This document shows positions 23,101-37,905 of a DNA stretch of 64,000 bases, in pieces. Origin of the DNA: Lunularia cruciata (lineage: Eukaryota > Streptophyta > Marchantiopsida > Lunulariales > Lunulariaceae); the NCBI GenBank assembly GCA_948567375.1, contig OX419759.1:46601493-46665492 (forward strand), in the 5' to 3' direction. Below the pieces are notes generated by a model that was not told where the DNA came from, did not search any database, and worked only from the letters and a program-made list of their open reading frames with translations. A program made the position numbers and the translations under genes. Each line of letters begins with the position of its first letter. The first letter of the stretch is position 1.

Positions 23101-26100
23101 AAGGCAGTCAAACTAATTTAAAATTCAAACCGAGCTAAGTAGAAAGGTTATCTTTGTATCATGTCGGCAATATAAAACAAAAAACTTTAAAAACTATCTC
23201 ACAAACAAAAAGTAATTTGTCAGAAACAAAAGGCATACCTCAGGGAAAGAAAAAATATAGCTGCTGGTACTGCATTCCTGTTCGGCAATGAGGGCATCCT
23301 CGACTCTAGAGTGATCCCTTTGCACCTCAAGGCAGCCTGGAAACTCCTGGTCCAAGTCTCCGGATTCTCCTACGAGAAGGAACAAAGGATAGCTTGTCTT
23401 GAATCTGATTTTCTGCATACAGAACATAGAAAGTAGGGTGTTGGTGTTCAATTAGCCCAGTGAGTCATGAAAACTCTTCTTGCGACTTACGTCCTTCGGC
23501 ACTGGCGCAAACGTTGCAACTTCTCAGGACAGTCATTTTACACCAGGGGTGTGCATTTTGCACACCTTGGCTGTATTAATCAAGAATCAGTTTGGCACTG
23601 AGTAGTACTTAGTTATATTAAATCTGAGTAGCAGGAATTTCACAGCTACAACATGTACCTTTAAGGTGGCAGTTGATGGGTTCGAAAGTTCCAGGACAAG
23701 GCGCCGCACCTCACCAGTATTTACTCTTCCGGGCATTTCATGTAACGACACTTCTAGCCTCGGCATGTGCTGAAACACCAACGAAACCGACGAGGTGCTT
23801 CAAATTGGAGGTCACAAACATCTTCCTTGCCTTAGCAAATCAACAGGGTTTTGAATCCCCCAATTTAGAGTGATATCTCAAGTGCCATATTCGGAAGACT
23901 GAATCAGCTGGCTAGAGTTCAGCGATCACGTCGAACTGCTTACTAGTATGTACTATCTTTTGACCACTTCTGTGATCTGGCCGAGCCCTTCAAGAGAGAA
24001 ATGAACCATCCTACCAGGACCAGTTATATCCTTAAATTGAGCCCGAAAACAACTTACTGGAACGAAGGAAAGAGAGCGAAGACTAAACAGTGCATCATAC
24101 CCGCAGAACATGGAACTTGAGGCGCTGATGAGGTGGAGGCTCGTCCCTCTTATTGTTTCTGGAGGATTTGCTTTTCCGTCCAAGAACAGTAAAGGCCAGT
24201 CGACCGTGGGCAATCTTGGAAAGAATCCATTTCACCCCAACCACCTTCAATATTCCTGCATGGAGAGGCTTGACTTTGAGGCGAACCTACAAAGCGCATA
24301 GCAAGATAATTAGACATAAGCCTTCCTCTAAATGGAACTGGCTATACTTGATTAAGATAGGAAGTTCAGTAGAACCCCTCTTAGAGCAAAGATCCTACAT
24401 AGTTTAGAGCTCCTTCAATTTCTAATGTCGCCCGGAACTGGTAGGGGATATTTGCGGCCAGAAACACACAATCTAAGGACGAAGACGTAATTTGAGTAAA
24501 ACCAAGATTACGGTTACTTACAACATGTTTTGTCTCTCCAGCTTTCAAAGAAAAGGCCTCTTCACTGACAGTGAGGTGATGTCTTTCCGGGCTTAGGTCC
24601 GTTCTGCAACAATACGGGTAATTTTACGGGAAGAGGAATGCAAAAACTGTTCGAGAAGTTCAGATCCGTTAACGAGATATCGAACCCACGAGACTGTACT
24701 GGGCTTAACTAAAAATTATTAACACATGGGAGGAATTCCGAAGAGCAGTTTTAGCATCGGATCAAGGTCTACGTGGACCTCCATTGATGAGGACAGGAAG
24801 TTCATTTGCAATTTGCAATTTACATCTCTGAGCCTCTGAGCACAATCAATTCAGGAAAACTTTTAACATAGGTGACGCTGATATGATGAGTCAGAAACCA
24901 ACGAATTCTTACTCTGACTCTCCATCTTGAAGCAAGTGATCGTTACTTAAGCTTGAGGTCGCCAGCTGAGTCTCTCTGGCGCTATCCAGCCCTACATTCA
25001 AATTACGACACTGTGAGCAGGCACAATCATCGCGCATGGAAAAGATCAGAATTCGACAATTAACGGTAACAGCTTAGCTACTACAGGCTCTTCCTCACAA
25101 TTATAAAAGTGTATAATGCTACTGTAACGCCTCACCAGATCCATCAGTTGAGCTCTCGGCCGTAAAACTGCAGACAAGTGAAACTGCTGATATATCCAGA
25201 GTTACTTGAAGGGGATTGCTGAACTCCACATCCACTGCAATCTCCTCTGGTTGGTCAAATGAGATCAACCGAAACCCCAAATTGCGATGTTAGGAGAAAC
25301 AGAAGCGGGTATTGGGAGATGAGAGCGGAAGCCGTTCGATAAACGGGCGATCCAGAACCCATTAAATCCATGATGATTAAATGTAAACATGATATTGGAT
25401 CAAACACCTCCATGATATTTTACAAATTGAGATGAGTATTAAATCCGTAAAAGAGATTAAGTGAATAACAAATCGAATGTAAACTGAAGCAAAGGCATAA
25501 TACCAACATATCGCAAACACATGTATAGAACTAGTAAGCAAAGTGTAAACGATAACAGAAGCGGGTACGTACTTCAGAACACAGCTAACGAAGGAAGTCA
25601 CATTCAGACCAAAATGAGTTCAATATACTATGGTGAGTGCACATGCAGGACAGTTCCGTTTATTCTAGCCTACAGAACACCAGCATATCAGAAACCCGAA
25701 ACTGGGGGATCAAACACCTCCAGCAACACAGATATTGAAATCTGCAGCGATCTTTGTGGTGGCTGTCTTCGCATCCAGCCAATTCAGAGCCTTGTCAGCT
25801 GCAGGTACAAGTCCTTCTTCGACAGATGACCAAAGCTCTTCTGGTACAGATGCCTGTAGTACAACGACGACAGAGGCACACGTTTTGGCATGAATCGCAA
25901 TTGAAACTATCATCTACGCAACAATCACCTATGTCCAGGTAATCATTGTTTCAAAACAACTCATTTGTGGCGTCCTAGAAGTATGAAATTTCTCAACAAC
26001 TATGTAAGATCGTTCTTGGTGAGCAGATCAAAGATGAAATCACGATAGTCGTGCCTGGTAGCCATACCGCAGCGGAGGAGGCATATGTACGCTGGTCCTC

Positions 26101-29100
26101 AAAGTGCACGTGGACATGCTCCAAGTCAATAGAAGGCAAATCTAGCTCCAAAACACCTCCTTTGAGCTCCGACTTCTGATACCGTACAGTACAGCGATTG
26201 CATGAGAAAGTAATGCAAGGTTAAATATTTGAAAAATCCACTTAAGACAGCAGATAAGAACCCCCAAGACAATGGTAAGGAAGACACGTACTTCAAGGAC
26301 GAAGAGAAATTCTTGCAAAAATTTTGCTTGATTTGCCGGTGATTGATGACTCCCAGCGATCACCTTCTTGAAAAATTGGACTGCAATTGCATTGTTCTCA
26401 AGAAGAGTACATAACCTGTCATATTCCACACACTATAAGATTTCTTCAAATGAGTTTGAAACCTTTGTAAATCAGACATACATGAACTGTACAAACAGGA
26501 TACGCCTATTCACTTTTCCCGATCGGACTAAGCAGTAGAGCAGGTAGGCAGAGTAGGCGTAGAGAAAATATGCAACACCTATGCAGTACGACGTCATCAA
26601 GTGCTCAGGGATTGAGGTGTGTTCACAAATATAGAGTTTAGGATGAACCTCCCAAGATGAAAATTGACGTGATCGCTGATGAAATTCCAACCCTGGTCTC
26701 CAAAGACACTTAGCGCACACTGGTAAACATGCGTTGCTAGTTTCTTCTGCACAGCACAGTGACAAAGTCAAAAATGACACTAGGACATACTAGAATCAAA
26801 AATCCACCTTCAATCAACTTAAGGCAACGGTGTGTACTTGGTAATCCTGTACACCAAAAATCTGAAATCTGTGGATCAGCGAATATCCTGCTACCAGAAC
26901 ATAGCATCATTAAAGTTCCTGGAGCAGTGTCTATTTTCCTTTCGGATCATCTATCAGGACTAAAATTTATGAAGGTACACATCCTGTTCATTCGAAGAGA
27001 GGACACAGATCTAAATATCAGAATAACCACGGAGTGCATTGCGCCTGTTACCCGCCATTTAGTTTCAAACAATTTACTTTTTAAATTCACAGCAATCCTA
27101 CCTGGCCACAATTGGTGTATTGATTGCCAGCGAGCACAAGATGGAAACCATACTTGCGTAGCATAGGAGGGGCAGTGCGCAAGTAGCAGTATGCAGCTTG
27201 CTCCAATAACAGCGCTGCTCTTAAGTTTCCTTCCTGCACGTTCCATATTAGCAGAGTCGAGCTTTAAATTGGATTTATCACAGGAGCTAACTGGTTGTAG
27301 ACTTGAGTGTTTTTGGTTAGACTGCACGCCTTGGAGAAAACCTACCTCGGTAGATGACCTGAAAAGTACAATTGCAGCTTCTCGGTATTGAGCCTTGGCT
27401 TTATGCATCTCAGCCAGCCACAGGGCAGACCTTGTCGCATACTTGGCACTAGACGTACCACTCTTCTACATCAAGCAGAAACACCAAAAATGAGGATTAT
27501 CGTTACTGAAAAGTTCACTCCCTAGAACCGATTTCACAAAGTTCTCGGGACAAAAACGCTTCGACGGTGGGGATACACAGAATAACTCAAAACAGCAATC
27601 ACAAGGAAAGCATATAAGATCCTGTTCTCCACCTGATAGTAGTTGATGGCTGTTTCCATAGAGAGCTCAGACTCTCTCCTGGATTGATCCAACATGAATA
27701 GCGAAAGTCCAATCATCTCCTGCATCAAACGGGGAGGAAATATGGTGAGCAAACTGCAAACGATAATCAGATAGTGCAACGTTAGACGTCCATGAAGAGA
27801 CTTCCACCCAGAGCTTCATGTACCCGGCACCTGTGGCATCCAAAGATGAAATAGAGGATTGATGCTAGAAAACGAGTAGTAGCAACCTGAAACATTCACG
27901 TTCAGACATACCTACGATATGATTGCTGCAAATCAACACACCTGAACTCCCGCATACCGCTTCCATGCTTTATCAGTCTTGTAGTCACTTGAAAGCAAGC
28001 GATAATTGGAGAGAGCAAGCTCATAATCACGCAACATGAAAGCAAAATCTGCCAAAACCCGAATCTGCGATTCCATGGAGCTGTATGTGTATCTGTCATC
28101 AAATTTTAAATGTAGCAAGTCAGCGTTCTGTCGCAACTCACATGTCAGGGTGTTTGAGATTAATTTGGGTTGACGATTCAACCTTTCGCTGGGCATACTC
28201 AACTGGATGGGCAGCGAGACTGTCCACTGGGTTAAGAGGCAACAACACAGCTAACAAACAGAGTTGACATATTTAAAGTCTAGATCGGCATGAGAACTGG
28301 AAGCTTCACTTTCTAATATAGTATAAGAAAGCCATACGACCTCTGTACATTGTTCATAGTCTTACTTTGATGGAAGTGATTATTTCCAGTAGCGAAGCAG
28401 AGAGTGGACAGAGGATCCACAGATGTTCAAAGCACAGGTAGTTGCCACTTGGTAAAAACATTTGAACTTACATTGGTCCATTCGATACATCGGGTACTTC
28501 TTCTTTTCCTTTTCGCCACCACAGGTTTTTGATTTGATTTTTCAAACCTTTCCTTGTGGCTGCTACCTGCCTCAACCATCCAACATCCAGTCCTGTTATC
28601 ATCATCTCAAACCCCCTTTTTAACAAGAAAGGCAAATCATCAGACTTTACGGCTAGCATAGTTTAGATATTCATAGATATCAGATTTAAATCGAATGGTA
28701 AACGCGATGCGGCCCGACATAAAACTAACGTTATTGGACTTCTGAAAGGCGGTGCGTAAGTAACAAAACTACGTTCATCAACAAATAATATCCAGAAAAC
28801 CAAAGTCGGATAGTTTTGTGCACACCCATACTGCCAGGTGAATGTAAGATACATCCACCATGACTTGATCAAGCTGATATTTATAGAGCAAACTGGGCAG
28901 TCAAGAAGACCCGATAGCATGTCCTCGCCTGTTCAAATCCCCTCTCTTTCTAATAGTAACCAGGTGAAACGATGCGGATAGAGTCCTTCACACTTGCTTG
29001 AACTAACTTCTAGCAGCCCGAACAAGTAGGAAACATCGTGGAAACGACGTACAAAACTCACCTGCTGGTAAAGAGTACGAACTTTTAACTCCATAGTAGG

Positions 29101-32100
29101 TATAATGTGCTTTACCGACAAATCCAGTACAAATTCTGTCAGCTGCACACACCAAAGCATAAACTTTTCAGTCGCCAGCATTTGACTCCGTTGACTGCTT
29201 CCGCATAGGAAAATGTATTTAAAAACTTTAAATCTTGCAATGACAGACCACCATTCAGAGATTCTGACCAGAGAACCAGTTATTCTGCTCCACAGCTTCA
29301 GGTACAAGAGAGGGTTATCTTCGAGAATATTATACGGAGGGCCATCAATGGAGCTTAGCCGAGTGGAATGGATACTGTTTGGTCGAGTCCATTCAGATGA
29401 TATGTAAACTGTCGGTTTTCTTCTTAGTCATGCGTGTGCCTAGTTTACACCTATCTTCGGAGAGCCGACTGATAATACACCTGCATCAAGAATCTACATT
29501 ACAAAGCCTACGTTTCTGGCAAAACCAGAAAATTCACATCGCATTGAAACTTATGCCCCATTTCCAGTCCATAAAACCATTTCAGCATGCATTGTCTACG
29601 GCATTCTGAACAGTATTTGTTTTAGAAAGTTGACTGTAAAGCTTAATACTATTAACAGGATAAAATGAGATATACCTCTTCCATGTCGGCCTTGTTGATG
29701 TAACATCCTCGCCTACGTCTTGGTTGATCTTGCTCCTAATGAAACCATGAGTTTGAGACTTTTATCCAAACTATAGATTGGCACTTCTTTTCTGTGCGGC
29801 AATCAAGACGTAAAACAAAATCCGGTAACTCGGAAAGGGTGGTCAAGGGCTCAAATAGTTCATCGGACTACCTACCACACTGCTAAGGGGCGACACAACA
29901 GCACAACAGCTGCTTCATTTGACTATACACCAACAACTTGAGAAGTTACAGAAATGACACCACTTTTACAGGGAAACTTACATCCAGCACACTTGAAGTT
30001 GCAAGGGGCCGTAACAAGTCAGATGCCCACAAGTCCTCACTGGAATCAGGTGACTCCTCCGAATCTGGTGAACCCGAGTTGATACACAAAATTCTGCAGT
30101 TGTTGACTCCGAAAGTGCTCCTCATTTCAACGAGGATCTCACTTGCCCTGGAAAACACTTCTTTTCATGAATCAACTTCAACTGGGATAAACTATGGCGG
30201 TAACTTTCCGATAGAAGACCAATCGGATAAAATACGAGCTGCTATACGATATTAAATATGGACCTACCGGTCCACAGAACCTTCTTGGAGATCATGCACC
30301 AACACGTATAACTTCAACAATTTTGGATCCATGGCGCCCTCATTTAAAAGGGCTGGCAGGTGTTCAGTATTGTATAGCTCCACGAACTTGCTGATAGGGT
30401 GGTCATCACTGGAAGAAACGGCCTGAATACCTGTGTACAACGAAATATACAGGAAACCTTCATAAACATATAAAGCAAAAAAGTGAAAGTCTCCACCTCT
30501 ACATCGGGCTGTGTTGCCGACTCATGTTGTATAAATTTTGCATAAGTCTAAGGTAGAAGTTAGCTAAAACAAACTCCAATGTCCAAGAAGGTTCTGAAGC
30601 GGACTCCAGAAACGACCCAAAGAGAATGGGGACGTCAGATCAAGATCTTAACAACTGCCAATATGAACTCTAAATAGATCTACGATGGTACAATCATATA
30701 TCATCTTACAAGTAGAGAATAAGCAAGCTAAAGGGACGAGAACTTTCAGGTAGCACGGAATAATCTCCCTCGAATCAACAAATCCATGCAAATAAAATGG
30801 CTGATTAGGTAAAGAGTCGTCTATGAAGGTATCTAACTCTAACAAAGAAACTTAGAACAAATTCCAGCAGCCAGGTGTGGAAATTATCCAGAGGGTATTG
30901 GTAGATGAGAGCACAAGCCGTTCTAGGAACGGGTGATTCATTATCCAGAGGATAATGACCAAGGGCTCTGAGAAAGAAGTCCCGCAGACTTGACGAATGA
31001 AACAGGACACAGATATTTACCCAAAACTGGAGGCAGCTACCTGTTTACATGTTCTGATCCCATCCAGCTAAAAATACTGTTGAGACCAAAATACTTGTGC
31101 AGTGGGGAGCAGAAGGTGTTGGTAGAACGGGAATCCACGCCCACTTAGGACACAACCGACCCAAACTAAGTACATGCAAATCTAAGTAACTAAGCGCATG
31201 CAAGTCTAAGCAATGTACGCGAAGCGTAATTAATTAACTCATACACTCCATGGACCGTGAATAAAGATGATGACATAACAGTATAGTTCGTCAACTTCAA
31301 GGATATTCAGAAACTCACAAGCAACAGGATGGTCAACAGCCTCGTGTTCAGAAAAGGCCAATGTCTGCATGAACTCTTTGCTGTACTTCTGAAAGGATGG
31401 AGTTCGGGCGTCTGTCATTGCGACTGATAAAACCACCTAGAAAGTTAGCTTCTTGTAAGTCTGCGCAGCTGATAGTATCTCAATAACCTCAAAAGCATTT
31501 GGAGTCTCGGAGTATAACCTATTTTTATCCTGAGCACAACGTCTCTTGAGTTTTAAACAAACTTACTCATCTTAACGAGGTCAGGTTTCTGAACGCCTCT
31601 GTCAAGGTCAACGGATATGGATTGACTGGTGCGATTCACCAGTTCCAGCAAGCCTTCTTCCGCAATCTGGACAACCATTTCAGGTGAATGTTGGTGAAGA
31701 AAACTGTGAAACGCAAACTGACGTAACATACAGGATTTCTCAATTTTATGTTCGTATCGACAAGTTTCTTCAGACATCCGGCCATTAACCGATCCCGAGG
31801 AGAGTGCTGATAACTCAAAACAAAACTATTCCCAGCCCAACCACCAAATTGGCAGAAGTTTCAGCCCATCATTTACGTATTTATAAAAGGAATCATCCAC
31901 GTGAGCTTCTGACGAGGGAAAACGCACGATGAGGGATAAGTTACGTGTCTATATAGTATCTTCCATGCACGCACGACAAGCGGAAGATGATTGAGCCTCA
32001 GAAAGAGATTCCTTGAGGTTGAACAAATGGTGTAGCACTTGTATAAGTGAAAGTTTTACCTCATATCGTGATTGAGAAATCTCTGAGGCGTAGAACATTC

Positions 32101-32831
32101 TGACATAAAATTCCTGCAATCTGTAAGGCTGCTCACTTGCGGTGCGAACAGGAACTGTACCACATTACATGAAAACTTAGAGAGTCAGAACCCAGACAAG
32201 TTCTAATACAGCAACCAAAGTCTAATTCTAACGGAGAGAGGGGCTCAAAAGAGCACCCTTGCTGCAGAACCCCTGGCAGCTTTGCTGACCTGATGTGGAA
32301 ACTTATAGAAACTCGCCATGACTATCATTTATCTTATCAGATGGGAAAGTTTCATCCACGTGAGAAAATTAGTAAATGACTCTCTCACGTTCACCTGGGA
32401 AACGTTTCTAACCAGATGTAATGACCAACCAATTCCAGCGAGGGTGTGTTAGGTGCGTTCCTATCCAGAAACTGCACGCCAATTCATTTTCTTCTGCCCA
32501 GTCCGTGCAACTCTAGTGTTCCCAAGTGCTTAGCTGCTAGTGAACCTTTTGCTGAGTGTCCATGGAACTCATCCATATTGGCCGCAGTGGAGGGTCTTGG
32601 CAACCAGAAGTAGAGTTGTAAGGAGGTAATCAGCAGAGATTGATTTAGGTGATCATGAACAGCAGACGTACCGTTGACATTGGCGAGGCTGCAGAATGGC
32701 CTCAACAAGTCCACAAACGTGAGTGAATTTTTGCGGCAAGAAGCCTCCACCTTCGGCGTAGCAAGGACCATTACAACCGGAGCCATCTGCTGGCGCAATG
32801 CCTGCGCCAGCGCAAATCCAGCTCCTTCCAT
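20170..32831 (-). CDS. TRS85: TRAPPIII subunit TRS85 / TRAPPC8
   Basis: TRS85/TRAPPC8 is the TRAPPIII-specific subunit, acting in ER-Golgi traffic and autophagy. Start ATG 32831: MAPVVMVLATPKVEASC matches the TRS85 N-terminus. Coding exons (minus order): 32831-32672, 32154-32060, 31717-31567 (alternative start 31666), 31423-31319, 30430-30268, 30147-29982, 29735-29676, 29142-29062, 28566-28472, 28092-27942, 27719-27633, 27465-27346, 27233-27102, 26746-26649, 26415-26292, 26175-26068, 25853-25718, 25246-25136, 24991-24913, 24603-24522, 24286-24101, 23769-23659, 23412-23239, 22949-22791, 22611-22312, 21995-21819, 21434-21247, 20854-20170. All are bounded by AG and GT, phases agree, and the total is 4284 nt, 1427 residues, slightly longer than the plant proteins I know. 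Family signatures: SEHEAVDHPVAC, RILCINS, RKGLKNQIKNL, ESQIRVLADFAFMLRDYELA, LRKYGFHLVLAGNQY. Confidence 0.93.
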
Positions 32832-33800
32832 CTTTCTCTAGTCCAGCTCAAATGAGCTCTATTAAGTTGCCATCCCTGATGACTTATGAAATTCTCTAGA
32901 ACTCGACAACTCCGCTTGATCCTGCCCCTGTGATATGTCACAAAATTTCCGGTGTGTCTCGCCACTCCCGCGAGTTAATTATATTCACGCTTCTAACTTC
33001 AGACAACTTGTTTGGTAGGGCAGTAAACGAGGTGGATCTGCATTACTCCCTACTCTTGCCACCAACTGTCATCAAATAATTGATAAATAGAGATGCAACT
33101 TGAACTAGGGTGGCAGCTGGGTCACCGACGAAGTTCAACACCTGTCGTGGTCACCGGATCACTACTTATAACTCTGTCCCAATCTAAACTTCCTCTGATT
33201 TGCAACTCCAAGACTGAGCCTGCTGGAAACACATCTTTCTCCCTTTGCATTTCTTTCGCCCACTTAATTTCCGACGACAAAATAATCCTGCTAATTCGCA
33301 ACGCCTTTTCCCAAGATTTCACGATTTACGCTCCCCGATCGAAACAGGAAAACCAGAAAATCGACGAAACAGGCCTTAGGGGCCTAAAGGTGATCCATTC
33401 TGCACTAAAATGCAGCTAGGGTGAGCTTCTCCCAACTTGGGAGAAAAAATTTTACCAGACCAGAGCAAAGAAAACATGATCCAGTTGCACAATTTTCGGA
33501 AATTCGATGAGGGAACTTTCTCCCTGTCTGCCTCCCTGCCTGCTGCCACAGCCCTTCTTCCTTGTCTGGTGCTTTAAGAGTGAACGAATGTCGAGAACTG
33601 TCCCTGTTTGCTCTCCGTTTGAAACCGGTTGTTTTCCACGGCTTCTTCTTTTGGCAGTAAACCGAGATCGACAGAATCCGGTTTCGCCCTGGTTACCAGA
33701 GAATACAAAAAGCTGGTGTGTATCTTCGTATTCCCGCACAAGCTTTTGTTCCTAGGTTACGGAAGCTTAGCGTAGTCTTTCAATGAAGTGGTGCAAAAGG
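32832..33800 (-). promoter_or_regulatory. 5' UTR and promoter region of TRS85 (boundaries not defined)
   Basis: About 1 kb upstream of the TRS85 start with balanced base composition, before the AT-rich spacer begins. Open frames here on both strands (for example 33093-33419 plus, 33739-33452 minus) show no family motif, so it is read as UTR/promoter. No TATA box could be assigned with confidence. Confidence 0.4.
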
Positions 33801-34252
33801 GGCTAAGGATTTACGGAGTGAGGACGTTTCCAATTCATGTTGGATTAAAGCATAAATGCGGATGAAATTATAGTATGAGAATTTTGCATTTTATTGATGC
33901 ATTAAGGCCGCAAAGGAGACTTTGGACTAAGCAGAATAGAATGACACTGTAGCCAAGGAGAATTATGTTATGGGACAAGATTAATTATCATTTAGTTGGA
34001 AATTGGAAAGATTTCATACATTTATATTATATAAATTCTATAACTTATACTCATATACTAAATATGCAGAATAGACTTATTTCTAACATATACTCTTAAG
34101 TTGGATTAGTTATATTATAACCTTGATTAAGAAAGCAGTTGTCTAAGAGACAAAGGTAGTGGATGAACAAGCGAATAGAAAACACAATAAGCAAATGGTT
34201 ATCACAAAGTCCGGGTTACATATGAGATACTAGAGTTCTTGTGCTCTCTTGG

Positions 34253-34288
34253 TTTAATAAAGAAAGGGTGCACCCTTTCTTTATTAAA
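34253..34288. repeat. Perfect 36-bp palindrome
   Basis: The half-site TTTAATAAAGAAAGGGTG is followed immediately by its exact reverse complement, giving 18-bp arms with no loop. Confidence 0.97.
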
Positions 34289-37200
34289 TAAAATCAGAAA
34301 AATTTTATCATTAAGGTTGTATATTTATATTGAATCTTATTATGAGCTAAATCATGATGAGGTAAGATATTTTAGGTAACATCATGAAATAACTTTCTTC
34401 TCATAAATTGCGACAAAATGTAATAAACGGGAGTATCCGTGAATTAAAGTCTCCCTACTAAAAGACGTTTTAAATTACTTAAGATTTTGATTTAAAGTAT
34501 CACCGACAATCATAAAAGAACTTGAGATAACAGTATTATTAACGTTATTTCTTTTATAATCCAAATATATAATATTTGAGTTTTCCAAAATGAACTACGT
34601 ATCAAAAGTGCAATATAATTGTTTTTTATAAGTGAATTTGGTTGGTGAGAATCATTAAGTGCATCTTTACTTATTTTCAGATTTATTATTACCAGGCAAA
34701 AGACAAACTATAAGAATCATATTTAACTGAATTAAATGGAAGATCATGCAATAATGGATTGAGGGTTATTCTAGATATAAACAAAATAATTTGTAATTTG
34801 TCTACAAGCTCACCCATACCATATACATCCTGCTTTTTATCACATGGTTTGGATAACAAATTACACGAATGTAAGAGTCACCCCTCTCGGATCCTTATTT
34901 CTCAATACTATTAATAATATGAATGGATATCTTATCCGTTGAAGTCCATTAAGATTCAAAAGATTCAAAAACTTTCCATATACCACTAATAAGACATAAT
35001 CAACAACTTTACTAAACGTTATTAAGAATCCAAAAAAAATCTACCTTTAATTTAATGACTTTTTTAATTTTTAATTTTATCTTCAATAAAGCTAGCCAAT
35101 ATTTCAATACACTCAATAAGGCTAGCTAAACCTGCAGTAGTTTTAATCAGGCTCGCTAAGCTATTTTAGTTTTACATAACTAGTTAAAGAAGGAAAAAGG
35201 TATAAGTTCTACCATTTAAATATTATTAAAGTGCAACAACTAATTTATGTTTTTATATCAATTCAATAATATGATTTTGCATAACATATCAACTATATAA
35301 TGTTTACATAAATGTGTGGTCAACCCTGCCCTCGGTGTTACTTTACCTTCATACTATCTTGCCTTTGGCATCTCTTGACAAGTGATATCTGTCCGGTACT
35401 CAAACTAAATAAAACAAAGTGTTATATGTTTCTTCAAGTCCATTAACTTCTAACTATAATCTAGAACCATTAACCATTACCCCATTTGACCTATTTTATC
35501 TCACCCTCGTAGTGCTTGATGGGGTCTTCCTATCCTTTGTGTTTTCTACGCTGTTGCCCTTTTCTTCTTTTTAAGCCACTTGAAGAAAACATAAGTAAGG
35601 ATTGTTGTATCTCCTTAGGAGGAAGCTGTTATTTTTTTTGGTCATTAACTGTTCTTTTTTCTCATGGGGTTGGGAAGAAACCTAGAATATCAAAGAGGTA
35701 GGATATTCAAATCGGAGTAAGTAGGTGTTTAAGAGATATCAATATTAGAACATAACATAGCATTAAATGAGACATAGAGAATATCTAAATGTATCTGATA
35801 TATATCTGATATCTGATACATCAGCAATCAAGATAGAATGTGGTTTTATGATTTCAGAGAAAGGTGAAGATTTAGACTATTTAATTCATGTTTCCTTGAT
35901 AAATGTAAATAAAACATCTTGAGGAAAAAAGGACTTATTTTGATACATATCACAATATTGAACCTATGCTAATAAGTTTAGTCTAGAGAATGTAAAACCG
36001 GTGAGTGAACCTTTACTCAAGAATTTTACACATATATCATTTTTACATAATGTTCTTTTTTTAATTTTCATTTTTGTAAAATTATATTTAGATACAAATA
36101 GAAAAAAGATAAATTTCAATGTCAAATGGTATTTGAAAATGCAATCTAAAGCTTAATATGTCTAATAAAATATACTACCTAGTTTCCATTGCCCTTTTTT
36201 TCTATTAATAAAATTAATAAATAAGAAAAATTTAAAAAGTTAATAATTAATTAAGGAAAAGGCAAGTAAAGAACACATATTTTTACATTTATATATTGAA
36301 AATTATATTTCCATTACTTGAAAAGCAGAATATGATATTATATTCAAAGAACAACATCTATATACTTGACAAATATCCAAGAAATCCAATAAGAAGATAT
36401 TTGCAATTAAATTAGATGTTTGGTTACATAAAGATTAATTTTTTTAATATAAAATTTTACAAAATTATTGAATCTATATATGTTCATGTTATTCTTATGA
36501 GAGATAATAAAATAAGATTTATAATGATCATTTGTTCCTATTGGCAAGTGGACAATCAATCCAAATTTTGTATTCAAATATAAATTATTTATTTAAAAAA
36601 CTAAATAAATTATAATAGAAAGATTTAGAAATTTTAATACTAAGATATAAAATATTCTACATAGAGAATGCTTGAAGCAAGCGTAAACAACAGTTTGTTA
36701 TTACTAGTAAAGTATTATATGTTTAGAGACTTTTCCAATTAAAAATTATAACACATTAATTACATTATTTAAGCTTGCATTTAGTTTCATGCGTCATGCC
36801 ATTTCATACTTACATATATAAGATAAGAGAAATGGGCGACTAGATAAGAAATTATATTGAATATATGTAAATTTATTTATTATTTTAAATAAATTTCATG
36901 ATCTATGTAAATAATCAGCCTAATATTTACGGGATATAATTGAGTGTTGTAGATAACAAGTTGAATGTTACAAATACATTGACTATACATATGCTTATGA
37001 AATTTTTCCGATATATTAAAATATATATCAGTATAATCTTATGTTAACATAAAATATAATTCCAAAAGCAAATACCAAAATGATATATGAAGAATATTTT
37101 TATAATATAAAAATATTTTTAAAATTATAGTATATTAAAATAAAATAAGATTATATTCTTTTTATAATTATTAAAATATGTATAGTTCTTCTTTTCTGTC

Positions 37201-37878
37201 TTAAATTAAACATTGTTCAGTTAATACTCAAGAATTAATTGACTCAAGATAAACATATTTGCTTGATGATTATAGAGAAGCATGAAAATAAGTCATTTCA
37301 AAGAAAATTTCTCTATAATTCTGATAAAAAGTGAAACGTTTTCACTTACAACAAATAAAATGATTTATGTCTTTGGAAATAGATTAGCTAACTGATCATA
37401 ATATACTATTTTATGACAATAGAGTGAATTACATTTTCAAAATTTCTAATGTCCAAATTATTACTTTTAGAGTAACAGGTTGTTCTACTTAGTACATCTT
37501 ACTCAAAGTTTTCTAGAAAATGATGAATGTGAGAATTTGGAGTAAAATAATGAAAAAAAATCAATGAAATGAAATATAACAAGAAATGTAACAAAATTTA
37601 ATTAAAAAATATGTTATAAATTAACATATTATAATTTATCAAGTTGATTGCAGAATTGTAATCCTTAAGAGCACTGAACTTTATCATTGTGAAGCAAAAA
37701 AAAGAAAGAAAAGTCACAGTCATAAAACGAGTAAAAAAGTAGTAACGTATTTATTACATTTTCAATCTAAGCTAAACTTTACTATATTATCGAATAAAGG
37801 ACTAACTAGTGGTTAGTAAAACGGTTGGAAAAGCTCTCTGGTCATATATCATACATTATATGTTTGTGAGTTAAATAT

Positions 37879-37905
37879 TTGAATGGGTAAAATTTACCCA
37901 TTCAA
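37879..37905. repeat. 27-bp palindrome with a single-base centre
   Basis: TTGAATGGGTAAA, one A, then the exact reverse complement of the first 13 bases. Confidence 0.95.

Noticed and set aside
33093-33739. Two open frames upstream of TRS85, on opposite strands
   Set aside because: No motif, no splice partners; best read as TRS85 5' UTR and promoter.
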